A program made the position numbers and the translations under genes. 64,000 bases of DNA from Eudorina sp. 2006-703-Eu-15. Lineage: Eukaryota > Chlorophyta > Chlorophyceae > Chlamydomonadales > Volvocaceae. How positions within the stretch are numbered: the stretch's first letter is position 1; each line of letters opens with the position of its first letter. The stretch is from assembly GCA_003117195.1 (NCBI GenBank), contig BDSI01000003.1, forward strand, positions 806,001 through 870,000, written 5' to 3'. This document shows, in pieces, positions 32,396 to 44,372 of this stretch. Under the pieces are notes generated by a model. The model did not search any database and had not been told where the DNA came from. It saw only the letters and a list, made by a program, of their open reading frames with translations.

Positions 32396-33449
32396 AAGTC
32401 AAGCCAAGCTGTTGGGCGGCGCTAATCCAAACTGCGTCCCGAGAACGCCTGACACCAAGCCGCCAGAAAGTAGGTTACGCTTTACGTGGTAGCTGCAACA
32501 TTGAGATGTCATTTAATCATTTTTTGAAAAATTACCGTGCACCACGTTCTCTTACACCAAATATTTACACCCTCTCGCTGTTCCAGCCATGGCGGCAGTG
32601 TTCAAAGTTAAATTAAAATTCCTGAACTATATTTAGACAATTTTGAGTAATGCAGTCAGTATGCCAACTTTGGTATGTGCGCTGTGGCACGACCCAGGGT
32701 TCCGGCACACTTCGAGACAAATTATACCTAAAGAGACGCGGTGTTGTACCTTAGCTTTGTTGCTGTTTTACACCTCGAAATCTTCCCAAATTTGCCCAAA
32801 TACTTGAAAGTCGACAGGGCAGGCGGTTTCTTTTCGCATGCAGCCGCAGCCGACATCAGCCGGACAATGACTGAGCTCAAATGACCTTATCATGTTGAGC
32901 AGGCCGTAATTGGGCCCTGGCGATCAGCCGATCACTTCGACCGACTGCAGTGCATGCTGCGCGACACATGCATGCATGCAACAGCTAAAATACGCAACAA
33001 TGGTATTATATTTTACTTGTAGATTTGCTAGAGGTAGTGCTTTTGTTAGCTTTGCTCTATCGTGTGAGCAATTCACGGAAAACCGAGTCGTACGTTGACT
33101 TCCCGACGTCTTGTTATCTACAGCGCGGGAGAGAATATCTTTGCTGCATATAACTTTTGTGTACCATAAGAGGACTTTAAGAGCATACGCTCCGCATCGT
33201 CTTGGAGAGCTGTCACAGGCTGGTTGGTCACAGCGATTTTTCCCCTTGCAACAGTTTACGGGCTCCGTCAATCGGTTTCGCGGTTTATTGTGGCGCACAG
33301 CTTCAAGCGACCAAGCTTGCTTCCTCTAACTAACCCAAGGTCCGCAGTCGAAGCAGCGTCCCATCCTGAAGTCTGTGACCATCGGGGCGCGCGTGGTTAG
33401 TCTGAGCCAATTCATCCGCATCCTCTAGCTTCCATAATCACAAAGCTCT
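32396..33449. promoter_or_regulatory. Divergent intergenic region, AT-rich island
   Basis: It separates the starts of the flavoprotein (minus) and coiled-coil (plus) genes. The stretch at about 32450-33150 is clearly richer in A/T than the rest of the window, with no ORF over about 60 residues that looks real. It probably holds both promoters and 5' UTRs; I see no defined motif. Confidence 0.35.
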
Positions 33450-36270
33450 ATGGCATGTATTCAGGGCACGATGGCGCTGACGCATCAACGAAGCTCATCC
33501 TTTGGGTCCGGCGACTGCGTAAGCTGCAGTCCCTCCTCTTCAGGCAGTCCCCTCTTAGTGACGCCGGAGCCATCGGTATTCACGTTCAGTCGCCATTCCA
33601 GGACGGATAGCCCGACAGAAGAGCCAACTGGCGCCCACAGCCGTGAATGCGAAGAAGCGACCCAGATCAACGGGTGCCTAATAGGCGCCGCTCATGGATT
33701 CAGCTCTGCTTTGGGCGGCGAGGAGCCAGTGTTCACGACCCCACAGCCAGAGCTCCGCGCTCGGAAGCAGACGCACACCACCTCGCCCGCAACTTCTCGA
33801 TTCCAAATCAACCCAGCCTTGCAGCCGGAAGTAACGCCTGCGTCGGTGGTCGGTGCCGTGAATAATTCCGACAGCGACGACACCGACGGCCGGGCCGTCA
33901 GCGTGGACGCGACCTGCTATCCATACTACACGATGCCGCGCAAGGATTCCGGCACGCCCTCCTACACCAATCCGCTCTTCGACAACTCCCCCATTCCGTC
34001 GCCTTGGACGCAGCCCATGTCCACGCGTGCGCCAGACTCACCGCCCTCCGCTTCAGCCCTGTCGCCGAGCGTCAGCAGCCCAACCCGCCGGCTCTTCGCG
34101 CTCTCCAACGGCCGGCACCATTCCTACCGCCGGCGTCACACCCACCGTCGCTTCGATGACCCCCGAGCGTCCCCGCGCAGCCCCGGGGGCGCCACCGCAG
34201 CCGCCATGCTGGCCGTCTCATCCATGATGCTGTGCCGCCAGGCGCTGCGCGGCCGCCCCGACCGCGCCGGCCTGGAGGGCTCCCTTCCAGGCTACCTTCG
34301 CCGTCACTTGGACATCCTGGGCATCGACGGCTTTGCGCCGCGGGTGGGTCTTCCTCGGCGGCACAGCGAGCACCGCGGCGCGACCGCCCACGCAGGCCGC
34401 AGCCGCGCTACCGAGCCGGACGAGGCCGACCCAGATCGCACGGACTACGCCACCGCGGGGATGAGTGCGACGGTGGACCTGATGGGCCGGGCGGCGGCGC
34501 TGCAGCGCCAGCTGCTGTTCCGCACGGAGGAGGTCGCGGCGCTGCGGCTGCAGCTCGAGGTGGGTCACATTCCGCATCTGGGTTGCGGCCTGGGGCTTCG
34601 GGACAAGTCGGGCTGGGTTGCGCTGCAGGACAGTAAGGTCCCAACCTCTGCCGGCATTGGGGCGACACGGTCGCGTGGTGATGTGGGTCGCCCGGGGGAG
34701 AAAGGTTCCCCTATTGCCTAGGGTTTTATGATGAGACATTTGGGTTTCCAGCACTCGTAAGTCCGACGTGATGAGGGTTGGCTTTCCAGGAAGGCTGCGC
34801 CCAGAGGTCTTTTGATGTTACCGTACGTCCATGACGTACTAGAAGATCTGGGTCACACTTAGCAAGGTCCCTTGAAGGTGAAAAGATCCGCAGATTCCTG
34901 TACTCGCCTCGCGGCATGTCCAACTCGTACGCCCTTCTCATCGTTGGAAACATCGCCCGGACCCAGCTCTCTCGTCATGTAGCTGGGCTGCGTGTGTTCG
35001 CTTTCCTGGGGCGGGTATCCCACCCACCAGTGTCACTCCGTCACTGGCACTTTCCAAACGCCCACGTGTACCCGCGACCCGGTTGCAGGAGTCGGTGGCT
35101 GCACGCGACGAGATGGGCCTGCAGCTGCTCGAGTGCCAGGAGTACATCGCGGACGTGGAACGCCGGCTGGCGGATGAGGCCCGCGCCAGGTGGGTGTGGT
35201 GCTGCTAAAGGCGGTTTCGCCGAGGGCATCGGGCTTTGCGGAACCGAAACCTGCGATGATTCCGCCAGCCTGCACACTGTTCTCCGATGCTTTTTGACCG
35301 CGTGGTTTGGTTTGTCGGAGCCCTGCCTTGTTCGATGTGGAACATGAGTGAAAGGATGTTACAGTGTGGACCCAAGGAGAGGAATCGTGCGCCACATCGC
35401 TGTATGCGCGCAGGAACGCCCTCGCCGCCCAGAGCCAGCTTCTGCAGGAGCAACTCCAAGAGGCCTGCGAGTCATTTCGTGACCAAGCTCAGGCAGGGCT
35501 GCGGGCCCCTCTGCGGCGAGCAGTATCGGGTTACATGCCCGCGGCCGAGGAGGCCGCAGCGCGCCCTCAACTGCCAACAGCCAACGCGGCGGCCTCATCC
35601 GCCGCCGCCGCCGCCGCCGCTTCCAATAACGTGTGCGGTAGCTATGGCGCCCTGCACGCGGAAATCGACGCCACTGCGGGCATTGCGGACCCACGGGAGG
35701 AAATTGTGGCGCTGCGCCGGGAGATCAACTTCCTGACACAGCGGCTCATTGCCAGTAGCATCGAGGCGGCCCAGGCGCGCGAGGAGGAGGAGGAGGCTCG
35801 GCACAAGGCCCACTTGCTACAAGAGCTCAACCAGCAGTACATGGACATGGGTGAGTGGGCTGTCCACGAGTATGGTGGGTGAGTGTGCAGCTGCGGCAAG
35901 AGTGCATCAGCGCCTTGGCTGTCACCGATGACCCGCGGGGTCCACTGTAACATCCCTAATAATAATCAGCGCTTTATGCAGGTTTGCCTGGCCACCATTG
36001 CAGACGCTGCCCGCCGTGCGCCGTCCCTCGACAATATGACCGGGTCACTTGCTCGCTTCGATGTGCACTGCTCCGTATCCGAGTCGTGATTTCAACCATT
36101 TCCAGTGCTTGCAAATCGTGTTTTTTGTTCCCGTGATCTGCCGCGCAGTGAACACGCTCAGCCTGGAGCTGTCGCTGCTCCGGCCCCAAGCGTGCGGCCG
36201 GGCCCGCGGCGTCTTCGGCCTGTCCTTCCTTCGACGAATGGGTTCCACGTCCGCCGGGGGTGGCGAGTGA
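33450..36270 (+). CDS. Coiled-coil protein with disordered N-terminus, 589 aa
   Basis: Four exons, all in phase: 33450-34559, 35089-35189, 35414-35850 and 36149-36270, summing to 1770 nt including TGA. The first about 250 residues are Ser/Thr/Pro-rich and acidic, with no domain. From about residue 335 helical heptads begin (ALQRQLLFRTEEVAALRLQ) and continue over exons 2 and 3 (QLLECQEYIADVERRLADEA; AAQSQLLQEQLQEACESF; EIVALRREINFLTQRLIASS), with an Ala/Ser-rich break. This looks like a structural or scaffolding coiled coil; next to ODA7 a ciliary or basal-body role is tempting, but that is inference. A later in-frame ATG at 33471 has a better start context (CACGATGG) and may be the true start. 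The third intron carries a short interspersed repeat. Confidence 0.7.
35930..35968 (+). repeat. Short interspersed repeat, copy 3
   Basis: GGCTGTCACCGATGACCC, then GCGGGGTCCACTGTAACATC and CCTAATAATAATC. Same core and same TAA-rich end as 20452-20537, here inside intron 3 of the coiled-coil gene. Confidence 0.6.
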
Positions 36271-38302
36271 ACCGTCGCCAGCCCCTCGACCGTTGTAGGT
36301 CGGCTGTGGAAAAATGAGCTGCGCCCATGCGCCCCATCCGGACGTGCTGGCGCGCATGTGATTTCATCATCCGGAGACGTGGACCCTTGGCCACAGCTAC
36401 GTAGGGCCGCAAGTTCAGGCGCTTCAGCTGCCTGCAGAGGATTTGGGCCGGCTGTCAACGCCTCAGATAGCAGGGTAGGTAGGAACGTAAGAACGTGCTC
36501 CCCGTCGTACAGGCCGTAGGCTTCAGTGGTATTCCTGTTATGGCACGGGTCCACCTTGTAACTGTTACTCTATGTGGCATACGCCGTTTTTGCCGTGTTA
36601 GGCTGCGGCCTGCCAGCCTGATGCACAGCGTGCCGTGCATACCGGTGCTGTAGTAGACGCGTGCGCGCCGTGCGTAGCACGGGATGGTTAATGAGTTTGT
36701 CATGTCGTGTCTCTTACTTCATGAATATCAATGTTGCATCGGACCTTGACTTGTTTATCTGTCACGGCGCCACTGGCTGGGGTCGCGACGGAGTCCTGGT
36801 CGTTACAGTTCGTCCGATTTGGGTTTTGGTGAGCAGACCATACCGCACCGACGTGGACACGTTGTGGATCCGGTGGGTGGTAGGTCAGCTGACTGCGCAC
36901 ATTTACTGTTACAGCTGTGATTGCCGCGCGCGCGAACGGCTTTCAGACTCCTGTGGCGAGCGCGAGATGACAAGCCCAACTGGCTGAGAGTCCTGACGAA
37001 GTGGTTAAGCCCTGAATAGAATCTTACCTTGATGGAATCCGATCTATCATGGAGGGTGACGCGGCGTCGCTTGAATTTTTTGCTGGCCAAGACCGGCATC
37101 AGGTTGCCTGTCGTAGAGGAGCCAAGCGCGGCCGTGCTTCTGCCCAAAGCTGAATGTTCCGCTGAAAGTATGCGAATAAATTGCTTCCTGGCGTGGCTTC
37201 CTAGCGTGGCTTTGAGCTGCAGAGAAGTGAGCGTGGCGATGCTGTTCGGCGGCTGTCGGTGTTCGCGCGGCGGACTCTTTTGAGGTTCATCTGACGCACG
37301 GGCCGCCATCGTACTTCGTTAGATACCATACGGACTTACGGAGCCGCACCTGGACAGGCACCGTACGGAGAAGTGCGCTGGATGAAGACCATCTGTCGTA
37401 CTCGCGTTCGGGCAGCGTCCGCGGGAGCCCGTCCTGCAGCCCTGCCATGTTGTGGCGGGCGGTCTTACATACGGAACCATCACAGTACGTAGGCATTTCG
37501 TAGACCGAAAGTACAGGCACGTGCTGTACATGCACTGTCAGTGTGCCGCCCTCAGTGCCGAGGGAGATGCACACGCGCCCGCTCGCAATCGGTTCCATCG
37601 CGCGGTCCATGTGGGGTTTGTCGTCCCCTTTGCACGTGTCGCTTCTGTAACATGCTGCGGTCGTGAATTTTCAAGCTACACGCGCACGTTACAACTCTCG
37701 CATCCGATCCGCCCACATGAGCACACCACGCGGTGCGAGCTTCCCGACCCTTCCACAGCTCAACACTGCACGCTGGCTCCGAGGCCAGCGCTCGTGCCGC
37801 AGCTGCAGCCAACCCATGTTTGCGTCGCCCCGACCTGATATTCCGCCGCCGTCTTAGGCCTGTCCGGCGTGGTTCGCTTCTAGTACTTCCGAGCATGCTC
37901 AGCTCAAACAGTGCGTCCCATCCCGATTCTTTGGCAGGGCGCCACGTGCTCGCACCCTCGTCGCGAAGCATACGCACGTGACCATCCACACCAAGAAACC
38001 CCAACCCACCCCAAGGGAAGACAACCGGAAGGAAACAGGGAAAGGTATCAAAAGCTCAGTGAGAGCGCGCCTAAAACCCCTGGAGCGCTGCGACAACGAC
38101 TGCAGCCTCGCGCACATAACGAGGCGGCGCGATTCGAGGCCCTAACGCCCTGACGCCAGCAGGTACATTGCAGCGGATCAGGCCGTTCACAACCCCCTGA
38201 CGTGACTCGCCCCTTGGTTGCGTTTCGTCCCGTGTCGTTTTGGATCCTTCGGGATCGAGCTCATCCCCTACGTGTCCGCCACGTACCACGTAGCGCCCCG
38301 TA
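36271..38302. other. Convergent 3' region, one repeat end, no gene seen
   Basis: 3' flanks of the coiled-coil gene (plus) and ODA7 (minus). It includes a retroposon terminus at 36545-36565. Open frames on both strands at 36800-38000 are short, mutually overlapping and without domains; TGTAA on the minus strand near 37687 could end the ODA7 transcript. Confidence 0.4.
36545..36565 (+). repeat. Retroposon 3' end, copy 3
   Basis: CGGGTCCACCTTGTAACTG, the shared terminus of the family at 2722, 50402 and 56195. Only the last about 20 bases are recognisable. Confidence 0.4.
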
Positions 38303-41300
38303 CTAGTCCAGGTCGTACAGCCCCGTCAACCTCTCCCCCGCCGCGCCGCCGTCGCCGCCCGAGGTCCGCCCCCGCAGGGGCGCCGCTGGCGGGCTGGGGG
38401 GCACCCCCGCGGCGCAGCCGCTGTTCATCCGCTGGAAGGCGGCCCCGGCCGCGCTGGCGCCGCTGCCGATGGCACCTGCGACCGGGGACGTCGTCGTGGG
38501 CGGCGCCAAGCTGCCCAGTACGGCCTGACGCGCCGCCGCGAGGGTGTCCGGGTCCTGCAGCTGGCCTGCGGGACAGCAGGGCCGCACGGATGACCAGTAC
38601 GGCGGGTTGCACCGGTACGGGAGTGTGCCGTCAGTGCTTCTCCGGGGGGAGCAACGCCGGGTGCCTTCCTTGGGCTCTTACCCGCGAGCGGACGACTGGG
38701 TCAGTGGGTCACAGCCGTTGGGATCCCAGTTATGATGATGGGCAACATGAAGCAATGGCCTCGATGAGGGCGAGGTTGCTTGCGGCTGGGTCTGATGTCA
38801 GAACGATAGTGCCTTACACAACGTGTACGACAAAATGCAGGGCCCACATTTGCCCAGCCATCCCGCCACGCCTGAACCGCACCACCGTATGCCCCAACCC
38901 AGCTGTTCCCCATCCATCCACCCATCCATCCATCCACTCACTCACCCGCCAGCTGATGGTACAGGTCCGGGGGTGTGGGGGAGCTGTTGCGCGCCGCGAT
39001 GCCGCCGCTGGCCCCGCCGGCGGCGGCGGCGGCGGCGCCGCTGCCGTTGCCGCTGCCCTCCGCCGACAGGATCGACCTCGCCCGCTGCAACAGCTCTGCG
39101 GGGTTGGCTACCACAACGCCGTCATCACCGTCATCGGCGCCGTCGTACTCACTGTCGGCGGCGCCGCCGCCGTTGCCGCCGCCGGCGTGGCTGGCGCCGC
39201 CGGGGACGAGCTCGACATCGCTGTCGTACTGCCGAAGCGGCTGCTGCTGCAGTGCGCCGCCACCGCCGCCGACGCCAGCGCTGCCGCCGGCTTCCGAATC
39301 CTGTTCGGATTCCACGTTCGAAACATACCGAAAACGTAAAGAAACTTATGACTGAATACCAAAACGTAAGGAAGCAAAAAGCAGTATATGGCCTTACGAT
39401 GCATCTTTCGTCCAGCTATCCAATGTGCGCTCAGCGAGTGCACCCCATCAGGCACAACCCGCTGCTCTTTCCGCCCGACGCAGGCACCCTGTACGGTTTG
39501 TGTACGACACACGACACCCACCAGCGCGCGGGTGTTGGCGGTGTCGGTCCGTCGAAGACTCCAGTGGCTCTGCCCGTGGGTGCCGTGCACGTGCGACGGC
39601 AGCTCCGTACTACGTCTGCCGTACGATGGCGGCACCGCCGCCGGCTCGGGCCGGTATCGGAGCGGACTCGACGGCTCCTCAACGCCACTACCGCTGGCAC
39701 CGCCGCCGCCGCGGATTGCTGCCGCTGCGGCTCCCACTGAAGACGAGCTAGGCCCGATGCCTGCGCCTCCGGACGAGCTGCGGGGAAGGTACGCAGCGGC
39801 GTCAAGGCCGGGACCGCCCTCGGCGGCGTCGGCGCCGCAAGAAGCATCCGTATTCACAGGCCCGCCGCTGCTGCTACTCGGACCGCGGCGCTCAAAGCCC
39901 TGCTCCGCCGAAGCCGTCGAGCCACGACGCAGCGGAGAAGCCCCCGGCGGCACCGCCATACCGCCGTACCGGCTTCCGCCGGCGCCAGCGGCGGCGCCGC
40001 CGCCCAAGCTGCCACTCCCGCCCGAGTTCCGCCGCTGACGGAGGTGCGACGTGTCGCCCCTGCCGTACGCCGTCACCGAGTAGCGGGCGTACAAATCCCG
40101 CGGCTCCTCTCGCGTGGCGGCGGCCGCCGCCGCCGCCAGCAGCTCCATATCGAGCTCACTGTCCTCGACGACGACCTCCGCCGCCTCCGGCACCTCACCA
40201 CCTTCCTCGCCCGCCGCCTCGCCCCCGCCCGCCATATCCTCCGCGTCCGCGTCGCCGTCCTCCGGATCGCCTCGCGACGACACCGCCCGCGAGTACGACC
40301 GAGCGGAGTCGATGTCCCCAAGGGCGCCGGGCCGTACAGGTTCCCCGCGGGCTGAATCCAGATCCAGGTCCGTCGCTCGGAGATCCAGATCCGATACGTG
40401 CTCGCCGCGCGAGCGCGCGGAGTCGAGGTCCGCGTCGCGACCGCCGTACAACAACCCGCCCGCGCCCAGGCCTCGCTGGATCCTGTCGTACCCCATGGCC
40501 GAGTCCGCGATGCTCATCGCCTCGTCCGGCGTCGGCGGCTCCTGTACGGAAAGTCCTTCCAGCGAGACCAAGAGCTGCGCCGACGACGTGGACGCCCCGC
40601 CCGCCGCCGCGGCGAGGTGCCTCACGCCCGTCGCGTCTTCGCTCCGCCGTCGGCCCTGGTCCTCGCTGGCGGCGCCGCCAGGCGCCGCCGCCGCCGGAGG
40701 CGGCGGCGGCGCTGCGTAGCGCAGCTGCGGCTCCTGCAGCTGCAGCAGCCCGCCGCCGCCGGCGGCGGCGGAGAGCGAGGGACGGCCGCCGCTGGCGGGC
40801 TGCGCATCCGCCGCCCCGGGCTCCGGCTGCTCTCCCGCCTGCTGTTCCCCTGCCGCCGGGCCCTGCTCCTGCTCCTGCGCCTCACCCAGCTGCACCGCCA
40901 TGTTCCACAGCCGCTGGTAGTCGGGGGTCCGCCAAACGGACCGACTCACCCGCGGCGGGTGCGAGGAGCCGCGGACGGAGGACGGCCCCGTGGCGGTGGC
41001 GGCCGTGGCGGCCGCCAGCGGCAGCGCGCCGTCGGTCGCCAAGGCGCCGGCCAGCTCGGCCCGGGCGGCGGCCCGGGCGATGGCGCGCTCCCGCAGCTCG
41101 TCCCTGCACCGGAGGGGGCGAGGGAGCAGGACGTGGGGCAACTGGACATCCTGGCCTGCAGGTTCACTGCGTTCTGAGTTCCGTCGCATCCATCTCGCCC
41201 CCAGGCAGGCAGTGGATTCGGGTTCATCAGCCGCGCGTGTTGTCAAAAGCCGATTACGGTACCTGCCTTAAGGCGACTCGGGCCAACCGGTCGACGGGCC

Positions 41301-44069
41301 AGGTCTCCGTGTCCGCGTGAAAGACGCGCAATACGGTACGACACAACGCATGGCAGGCACCCTTGCCATCTCACCCCATCCCAGCTCCCCGGGGAGCCCC
41401 CAAGCCGGCACTTCCTGCGCCCCCGGATCGTCACCCCAGGCCCCGCCGGCACCCCCGCCCCGCCCACCTGAAATCCGGTCGTGACAGCCCGGGCCCTTCC
41501 GCGGGTGCGCTGCCCAGCAGGCCTCCTTGATGCTGGTGCTGCTGCTGCAGGCGCTGCAGCTGCGACGGACTGGACATGTTCGACACACCGGCATGCAACC
41601 TGGCCAGGCTAGCCTGCACCAGCGAATTGACTCCGCCGCCGCCGCCGCCGTCGCCAGCGGGGCCCTCCGTGCCGTCGGCCGCCGGTTCCGAGGCTGAGGC
41701 TGCAAGGTCTCGGAGCTCCTCCTCCAACCGCACGATCAGCGACCCGTGGGTCGGTAACGTCGTGGTGATCGGTGCGGACCCGTCCCCCGACTGCGGCCCC
41801 GCTCCCGCTGCTGCTGCCGCTGCTGCTGATGTTCCGAGTGCGGCTGAGTCGCTGGCTTCCCGTGCGGTGGAGGGGGTGGCATGCGCAGGCGCCTGTGCAT
41901 CCGGGGGGCCCGCCGGGGCAGGCGCCTCAGCCTGGCCATTGGGCGCATCCGCGCCGACGCTGCTTCCGGAGTCCTCCGCAGCAACCGCTGTGCCGTCAGA
42001 CTGTGCAGCGTGTGTGACGCCGGGGGTCCCCGCCGCGCACGCCTCTGATGCTGATGCCGCCGCTGATGCCGCCCGGTTCCTCCGGCGGTACAGCGCCGGG
42101 AGCCCCTCCTCGTCGCTGTCACTTTCCCCTGTACGGCAACGTACGACCGCGAACCACGCGGCTGCCAAAGTTACGACCGCAAAATCGTTCGGCAACGGCC
42201 ATAATCGGGTGCTGGCCGACGGCTACACCCGGCCGCAACCCCGGGCGGACGCCGTCCACCAGCGCCAGACGACTGACCCCAGACGGAACCCGTGTTCCAA
42301 GGGTTCCAGACCTCCCGACCGCACCTCCGCTCTGTGCCCTCCACTCACCCGGCGGCACCGCTCGGAAGCGCATGGGATCGTGCGGCTCCGGGGGCTGCTG
42401 CCGCGCCCGCTCCACCATTTCGTCGAACGCACGCCGGTGCGCCTCCCGCGCCTCCTCCTCCTCGCGCCTGGCGGGTCGCAGGAGGGCGGCGGCACGAGGG
42501 CGGCAGGAGGGCGGAGCGGCCGGGGGACACGCACCTCGCACGGCCGATGAGGGGCAGAGGAGGACACGCTCATAGCCCGACGGCCGCAAGACCTCGAGCC
42601 ACCGCCGCTGGGCTCGCTGAGGAGTACATAGGGCGGGCATGTGGCGCAACAGGGCCTGGCGGGGGCGACCCGGCCGCCAGAGGGAAACACGGCACGCAAC
42701 CGATGCCGTGCGGTGCCCCATGTCATGTCAAGCTCCTGGCCCAGGGCGTCCCCAACAGCCTCGCCGCTCGGCGGCAATGGCGCCGCATAGCGCTCACTGC
42801 TCCTGGGCTCGAGGCACACAGGTCCGCTGGGACGGCCCAGATGTGCGGGGCCATGGACTGACACACGAGCACGTTATGTGAGACCCCGTTTCGAGTTGCC
42901 AGGATGGGGGATTCGGAGGAGCGACAGCGATACATTCACATCTTTCCCGACAATGACAATATTCACCAACAGAGCAGGTGATGAGAAACGGTCCCATCGT
43001 AGGACCGGTCCCATCGGCGCCACGAGACCCGCCTGATGGTTTCCCGCATGGCCCGCTCGGCCTCCAGGCCGCCTCCGTCGATGAACGCCACGGCCAGTCG
43101 GCGGTCCTTGGGGAACACGGGCGAGTCGTCCAGGTAGTTCAGGGAGGGCATGCGGGCCAGGAGCGCCTTGCGGTAGTGCCTGGGAGGGAGGGAGGGGCGG
43201 GGAGACGGAGATACGGTAACGCCATGAGGCAGCGAGGGAGGTGCGGTGCGGCGCCGACGACCCCAACGGAACGTACTTGTAGTTGCTGACTGCGGGGTTG
43301 CCCATCAGGCGCAGGTAAAGCAATGGGAGCCCCATCACAAAGTCTATTGTATCCGTGGCTTCGAGCCGATTGGAGGCCATGTCCAGGGTCTGCAGCTGCG
43401 CACAGGCGGCCAGGTCGCGGATGTCATCGACGGTGTGGAGCCGGTTCCCCGAGATGTTTAGGGTTTTGAGGACCGGCAGCTCCGAGAGATGTGTTATTGT
43501 GGCGATCAAGTTGTCCGACAAGTCCAGGGCCTCCAGGTTGGTGAGGGCTTGGAGCCCAAGGGTGGAGTGAATCATGTTTTTCCCAAGGTACAAACAGCGC
43601 AGGTTGACGAGCTTGTCGAGGTTTTCGATTTCTGAGATTGCATTCTGCTCCAGGTACAGGGTCTTCAGGCCAGTGTATGCCTGCAACGAAAGGGAAAGCA
43701 TGTCATGCCACTTTCCCGTGACACTGTGAGACACTGCATGTCTTGACATGAAACATTTTAATCATCAATGCCCTCATTACAAAATGGCCTGCAATAACAG
43801 CATGTGGGCTCGCCGAGAGGGTGCAGGCTTAGTCGGAAAGCTTACGTCTAGATTCTCGAGCTTTGTGATACCCTTGCATTGCAGGTGTAAGACATCGTTG
43901 AGCTCAGGACAGCTAGTGTACCTGTGATCATAGCGCCACGGTTAGGGTCAACAACTTTTAATACCATCAGAACTGTCTGGACTGCCCAGCAGACCACAGT
44001 AGTACAAACCTACAGTTTTAGGTCTCTGCAAAGCTTCCTTAAAGACTCTGGAGTAAGTTGAAAGCCCAT
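38303..44069 (-). CDS. ODA7: Dynein axonemal assembly factor 1 / ODA7 (LRR protein)
   Basis: Needed to preassemble outer-arm dyneins in the cytoplasm before they enter cilia (known for Chlamydomonas ODA7 and human LRRC50/DNAAF1). Exons: 44069-44014, 43921-43846, 43680-43277, 43179 to about 43030 (donor unclear), 42477-42349, 42128-41468, 41103-39522, 39300-38946 and 38565-38303; most junctions keep phase. The N-terminus (MGFQLTPESLRKLCRDLKLY) and six SDS22-type leucine-rich repeats follow the family closely (LKTLYLEQNAISEIENLDKL; NLRCLYLGKNMIHS; LEALDLSDNLIATITHL). The LRR cap HYRKALLARMPSLNYLDDSP is present. After an acidic coiled-coil (REEEEAREAHRRAF), about 900 residues are Ala/Gly/Ser/Asp low complexity, making the protein about 1200 aa, far longer than human DNAAF1 (about 725). 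The start is the first ATG, supported by the family N-terminus. Confidence 0.9.
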
Positions 44070-44372
44070 TCTGTTCTGCAGCTTGCAATGCCAGCTACAA
44101 GGTCAAAACCTGGAACGTAATCGCGCACATTTATTGTAATTGTAACACAAATACGCGATGCTCAATGGCATGCTACGGAGACAGGAAGAACGGAAGGCAG
44201 AAAGTCGTACGCAGTACATGTTACCTGACAACCATTTTAAAGTGGTTGAAAAGAAGCGTATTTGCGTACTTTGGTATGCGACAGCTGTAGTAGTGGGTGG
44301 CTGTTGATGCGTTGCCTTTGTGCGATGCAAGCCTAGCGCACAGCACAGCTCCAGCACACAATTGTTTCAGAA
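44070..44372. promoter_or_regulatory. 303-bp bidirectional promoter, ODA7 / amine oxidase
   Basis: The two start codons face away from each other across 303 bp, AT-rich for this window. Both promoters and 5' UTRs must fit here. No TATA box or ciliary-gene motif stood out. Confidence 0.5.

Noticed and set aside
40398..41177. 259-aa plus-strand Arg-rich frame and similar neighbours
   Set aside because: Antisense shadows of ODA7 exon 7.
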